Of a stretch of 64,000 nucleotides of DNA, positions 61,006 through 64,000 are shown one piece after another (the first letter of the stretch is position 1; every line of letters begins with the position of its first letter). A model generated the notes under the pieces. The model saw only the letters and a list, made by a program, of their open reading frames with translations. It was not told the origin of the DNA and ran no database searches. The translations under genes and the position numbers were made by a program. The stretch comes from Acidobacteriaceae bacterium (GTDB lineage: Bacteria > Acidobacteriota > Terriglobia > Terriglobales > Acidobacteriaceae), in the NCBI GenBank assembly GCA_030038195.1, contig JASHPJ010000087.1, positions 31,857 through 95,856 of the forward strand, read 5' to 3'.

Positions 61006-62223
61006 TTACTTCACCCACACCTTGGGCTCGACCGAGAGTCCGGGGCGCAGCTCGTGGTTGGGGTCTTCCCTGGCCAGATCGGTGAAATCGACGCGCACGG
61101 GGACGCGCTGCACCACCTTCACGTAGTTGCCGGTTGCATTTTCGGGCGGAAAGAGCGAGAGCACAGAGCCAGTGGCGCCGCCGATCTGCGTGACCTTGCC
61201 GTCGTAGTCCTTGCCGGTAGAGTCCACGTGAATTTCGACCTTCTGGCCGGCCTGCATGTGGCGCAACTGCGTCTCCTTGAAGTTGGCGGTGATCCAGAGA
61301 TCTTCCAGCGAAACCAGCGTGAGCATGTTCTGGCCCACCGAGACGTTCTGGTTCACTTCGACGCTCTTGCGGGTGATAATACCGGCTTCCGGCGCGACGA
61401 TCTTGGTGTAGCTCAGGTTGAGCCTGGCCTGATCGAGCTGCGCCTGGGCCTGCTCCACCTGCGCCTGGGCCTGCTTGGCGCGCGCGTCCTGCGCGGCCAC
61501 CTGCTGCGGTCCGGTGAGCGCGTACTTGTAGGCGGCCTCGGCCTGCGTCTCGCGGTCGTGAGCCACACGCACGCCATCGGCTGCGGCCTTGGCGGAGGCC
61601 TGCGCGTCAGCCAGCGCAGCCTTGGTGGAGTCCGCGGCGGCTACGGCCGCGTCAAACTGCTGCTTGCTGATCACGTCTTTCTCAACCAGCGGCTTGTAGC
61701 GGTCGAGATCGGCCTGGGCCTTGACGTAGTTGGCCTGGGCCTGGGCCACACGGGCCTGGGCGGCGCTCAACTGCTGTTCGGCCTGGGACACGGAGGCATG
61801 CGCTCCGCTCAGGTCGGCGGTTGCCGAGCGCAGGTTGCTGCCGGTGTTTACGGTGGTGATGGGCACGTTGACGTTGGCCGCAGCCGCAGCCGCCTTGGCG
61901 CTGTCCAGCGCGGCCTGCGCCTGCTCGACGGCTACCTCGAAGTCACGCGGATCGAGCTCGGCGATCGGATCGCCCTTGTTCACAAACTGGTTTTCGTTGA
62001 CGTCGACGTGGATGACCTGGCCGGCAATGCGCGAGCTCACCTGGATCAGGTGGCCGTTTACCTGGGCATCGTCCGTATCTTCGCTGTACGTCGAGCGCCA
62101 CCAGATTCCGATGGCGACCAGGACGAGCACCGCGAGCACCACGATGATCAATCCCCGGCGGCGCCTAGGTGGTTGTACGATCTCGGTTTCTACGCCCGGT
62201 TCGTTCGAATGACTATCGGCCAC
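61006..62223 (-). CDS. HlyD/EmrA-family membrane fusion protein
   Basis: 405 residues. Basic cytosolic N-terminus, membrane helix (about 23-42), barrel-lipoyl segments (DDAQVNGHLIQVSSRIAGQV and YTKIVAPEAGIITRKSVEVNQ) around a very Ala/Gln-rich coiled coil (about 95-275), and a C-terminal beta-barrel (ANFKETQLRHMQAGQKVEIHVD). Joins an inner-membrane MFS exporter to TolC. The gene starts 2 bp after the tolC-like stop; no MFS (EmrB) gene follows in this window. Confidence 0.9.
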   Translation of the reverse strand: MADSHSNEPGVETEIVQPPRRRRGLIIVVLAVLVLVAIGIWWRSTYSEDTDDAQVNGHLIQVSSRIAGQVIHVDVNENQFVNKGDPIAELDPRDFEVAVEQAQAALDSAKAAAAAANVNVPITTVNTGSNLRSATADLSGAHASVSQAEQQLSAAQARVAQAQANYVKAQADLDRYKPLVEKDVISKQQFDAAVAAADSTKAALADAQASAKAAADGVRVAHDRETQAEAAYKYALTGPQQVAAQDARAKQAQAQVEQAQAQLDQARLNLSYTKIVAPEAGIITRKSVEVNQNVSVGQNMLTLVSLEDLWITANFKETQLRHMQAGQKVEIHVDSTGKDYDGKVTQIGGATGSVLSLFPPENATGNYVKVVQRVPVRVDFTDLAREDPNHELRPGLSVEPKVWVK

Positions 62224-62225
62224 GA

Positions 62226-63650
62226 TTACTTCCCTCCCATATAACTCTTGTAGTTCTCTCCGGCTCCCAGTGCGCGGGCCAGGCTGAGCTTGGCCACGTT
62301 GTGCCGGTAAAGGCTGGCGACATACTGCTCGTTGGCCTGGGCCACCGATTGCTGCGCCTGGCTCACTGCGAGATTGTCGTCAACCCCGTTCTTGTACCGC
62401 TCCTGCGCTTCCTTCAGAGCTTCATTGGCCAGGTCCACGCTGGAACGGGCCACTTCCACCTCTTGCTGTGCCGACTGGATGTCGAGCAGCGCATCGCGTA
62501 CGTCGGCGTCGATCTGCGCGTTCTTATCGCTCAACTGGGCCTTGGAGGTGTCCAGTTGCGCCTGTGCCTGCTGGGCTTCGCCGCGCAGGGCAAACTCCTT
62601 GAAGACCGGCACGCTCAGCGTCGCGCTGGCGTCCACGGTGCCGTGCGAGTGAGCCAGCGTGGTGCCGATGTCGCCGTAGTCGGCATTGGCCTCGATGGTC
62701 GGAAAACGGTCCGCCGTGGCGGCCTTGCGCTGCTCTTCGGCGGCCTTCACCTGCTCGACCAGCGCGGCAAGATCCTTGCGGTTGGCGTGGGCCTGCTTGA
62801 TAAGCGTGTCGATGTCGAGCTGGTCATAGACTGCGTAGGGCGCCTGGTCAGTGAGCGTGAACTGCTGCGCCAGCGGCAGGCCGATGACGCGGGCCAGGGC
62901 CAGCTTGTCTTTCTCGAGCGCGTTCTGCGCGGCGATCAGTTGCTGCTCCTGCGACTGGTAGTCGACGCGGGCGCGCAGTTCGTCGAGCTCGGGCGCGGTG
63001 CCGGCCTGGTGGTTGGCGACGGCCTGGTCAAGCGAAACCTTGGACGTGGCCACCTGCGCCTGCGCGCTGGCGACCTCGGTTTCGTCGGCCAGCACCAGCA
63101 GGTAGGCGTTGCCCACGGTGAGCACCACCATGTCGTGCGCATCCTGCGCCGACAACTGCGCGGCGGCGAAGTTGTGGCGCGCGGCGAGATAGGCGCGCAG
63201 CGAGCTCACGTTGACCAGCGACCAGCTCAGCGAGGCGCGCACGTCCGCGTAGCCAAAGGGCCCGATGATCGTGGGCAGGCCGGGAATGCGCAGGCCCTCG
63301 GCGGGCAGATCCACCTGCTGCACAGATTCCTTGGCGTTGAGATCGATGTCCGGCAGCAGCGACTGCAACTGGCTCAGCCGCTGCGCCCGGGCCGTATCCG
63401 CCTGGGTGCCGCTCAAAATAATGCCGAGGTTGGCCTTCAGGCCGCGCTGGATGGCATCGTCCAGCGACAGGCCGATGGACTCAGGAGAAGCCTGGCCGGT
63501 CACTACGCTGCCCTGAAAGGAACTGGCGGTGGGAGCAGCGGCCTGCGGAGCGGACTGGCCCACGGCGCTTGCCGGAGCCGCAAGGACGAGGCTCAAAAGA
63601 AGGCCGGCTGCATAGGCGCAAAATTCGTTCTGGAAGGTGTATCTGGGCAA
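62226..63650 (-). CDS. TolC-family outer-membrane efflux protein
   Basis: About 474 residues. Signal peptide (cut near APASAVG), then two OEP repeats with the usual helical heptads (LSLDDAIQRGLKANLG, TARAQRLSQLQSLLPDIDLN; LDTSKAQLSDKNAQIDADV). Outer-membrane duct of an efflux or secretion system with the HlyD-like protein encoded next. TTG at 63650 has AAGG 6 nt upstream; TTG at 63656 is an alternative; no ATG is available. Confidence 0.9.
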   Translation of the reverse strand: MPRYTFQNEFCAYAAGLLLSLVLAAPASAVGQSAPQAAAPTASSFQGSVVTGQASPESIGLSLDDAIQRGLKANLGIILSGTQADTARAQRLSQLQSLLPDIDLNAKESVQQVDLPAEGLRIPGLPTIIGPFGYADVRASLSWSLVNVSSLRAYLAARHNFAAAQLSAQDAHDMVVLTVGNAYLLVLADETEVASAQAQVATSKVSLDQAVANHQAGTAPELDELRARVDYQSQEQQLIAAQNALEKDKLALARVIGLPLAQQFTLTDQAPYAVYDQLDIDTLIKQAHANRKDLAALVEQVKAAEEQRKAATADRFPTIEANADYGDIGTTLAHSHGTVDASATLSVPVFKEFALRGEAQQAQAQLDTSKAQLSDKNAQIDADVRDALLDIQSAQQEVEVARSSVDLANEALKEAQERYKNGVDDNLAVSQAQQSVAQANEQYVASLYRHNVAKLSLARALGAGENYKSYMGGK

Positions 63651-63817
63651 ATTCAACCTTGCTCGACTCGGGGCGAAAAAGTCGCCTGGAAATGGCTGTT
63701 AACAAGTGGATGCGTGAGCGGTACGGCGCGCTTCTTAAATCTGGCGGATCGGGCTGTTCAAAAGCAGACCGGGAACCGGCTCTTGCACTCCTGCCGGCAG
63801 AGACATGGCTGGAAACT

Positions 63818-64000
63818 AGGGCGTATCCACATATAGACTATGCATCTGGGATTTGATTTGTTTGACTTGCGGATATGGCAAGCCGCTATGAGTTGAACGA
63901 AGCGCAGTGGCAACGGATCAAGGACACGCTGCCTGGTCGGGTGGAGCACGTAGGGCGGACGGCTGTTGATAACCGTCAGTTCGTCAACGGTGTGCTGTGG
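63818..64000 (+). mobile_element. Left end of an IS5-type insertion sequence (partial)
   Basis: A transposase start runs off the window edge. The IS end probably lies at about 63818-63822, where CTAG (63816-63819) is followed by GGGCGTATCCACATATAG; CTAG/TNA targets are usual for this group. The right end and partner repeat are outside the window. Confidence 0.55.
63875..64000 (+). CDS. IS5-family transposase, N-terminal fragment
   Basis: 42 codons visible, MASRYELNEAQWQRIKDTLP then GRTAVDNRQFVNGVLW, matching the DUF4096-like N-terminus of IS5-family transposases (YELxDxxWxRIxxLLP ... DNRxFVNAVLW). Truncated only by the window edge. Confidence 0.85.
   Translation, partial: MASRYELNEAQWQRIKDTLPGRVEHVGRTAVDNRQFVNGVLW

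Overview
The window looks like chromosomal DNA from an Acidobacteriaceae-type acidobacterium (inference). The grounds are high GC content, three VWFA-related proteins of the acidobacterial type, two about 1,170-residue Oar-like receptors (carboxypeptidase-regulatory N-domain plus beta-barrel), a short XRE regulator of the kind common in that phylum, and intergenic DNA full of short degenerate tandem repeats and palindromes. No rRNA, tRNA, CRISPR array or prophage was recognised. The only mobile element is the start of an IS5-type transposase running off the right edge.

Layout. 0.1-5.9 kb: ABC permease, a short RodZ-like protein, metK, a carbonic-anhydrase-fold protein with altered active site, a HAD phosphatase and two tiny proteins. 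6-14.8 kb, mostly minus strand: rnc, two signal peptidases I, an AsmA protein, a TPR protein, and an ECF sigma/anti-sigma pair. 15-19 kb: quinone oxidoreductase, a gluconate-dehydrogenase-like pair (Tat subunit 3 plus GMC flavoprotein) and trmO. 19.2-21.5 kb: queC-queE and kdsC, bracketed by two inverted copies of a long palindromic repeat. 21.7-27.5 kb: VWFA protein and Oar-like receptor with a Gly-Phe repeat. 27.5-37 kb: GNAT, dienelactone hydrolase, XRE regulator, aldo/keto reductase, rhomboid, purH, TPR protein, dgt. 37-42.9 kb, minus strand: USG-1/Asd-like pseudoenzyme, pssA-psd (phosphatidylethanolamine synthesis), a DUF465 protein, tsaB-rimI, cystathionine gamma-synthase. 43-45.2 kb: tandem VWFA genes, the first frameshifted by a 5-bp duplication. 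45.3-49.9 kb, plus strand: DUF1015, amidase, GerMN and murI in a tightly overlapped cell-wall operon, then fabI. 50-55 kb: CDF-like transporter, Ldh2-family dehydrogenase, nnrD/E-tsaE, an unknown membrane protein. 55-64 kb: second Oar-like receptor, mntR-mntH with an AT-rich operator candidate, and a TolC-EmrA pair without a visible inner-membrane transporter.

Most genes are housekeeping or envelope genes. Several are coupled by 4-bp ATGA/GTGA overlaps (rnc-lepB, sigma/anti-sigma, queC-queE, tsaB-rimI, nnrD-tsaE, amidase-GerMN-murI). Others appear leaderless, with a -10-like hexamer 5-7 nt before the start codon. I did not find a clearly new multi-gene system. The most interesting items are the VWFA frameshift, two enzyme-fold proteins lacking catalytic residues, an anti-sigma factor with a TonB-C-like extracytoplasmic domain, and several families of intergenic repeats, two of them in strict 7-bp register.
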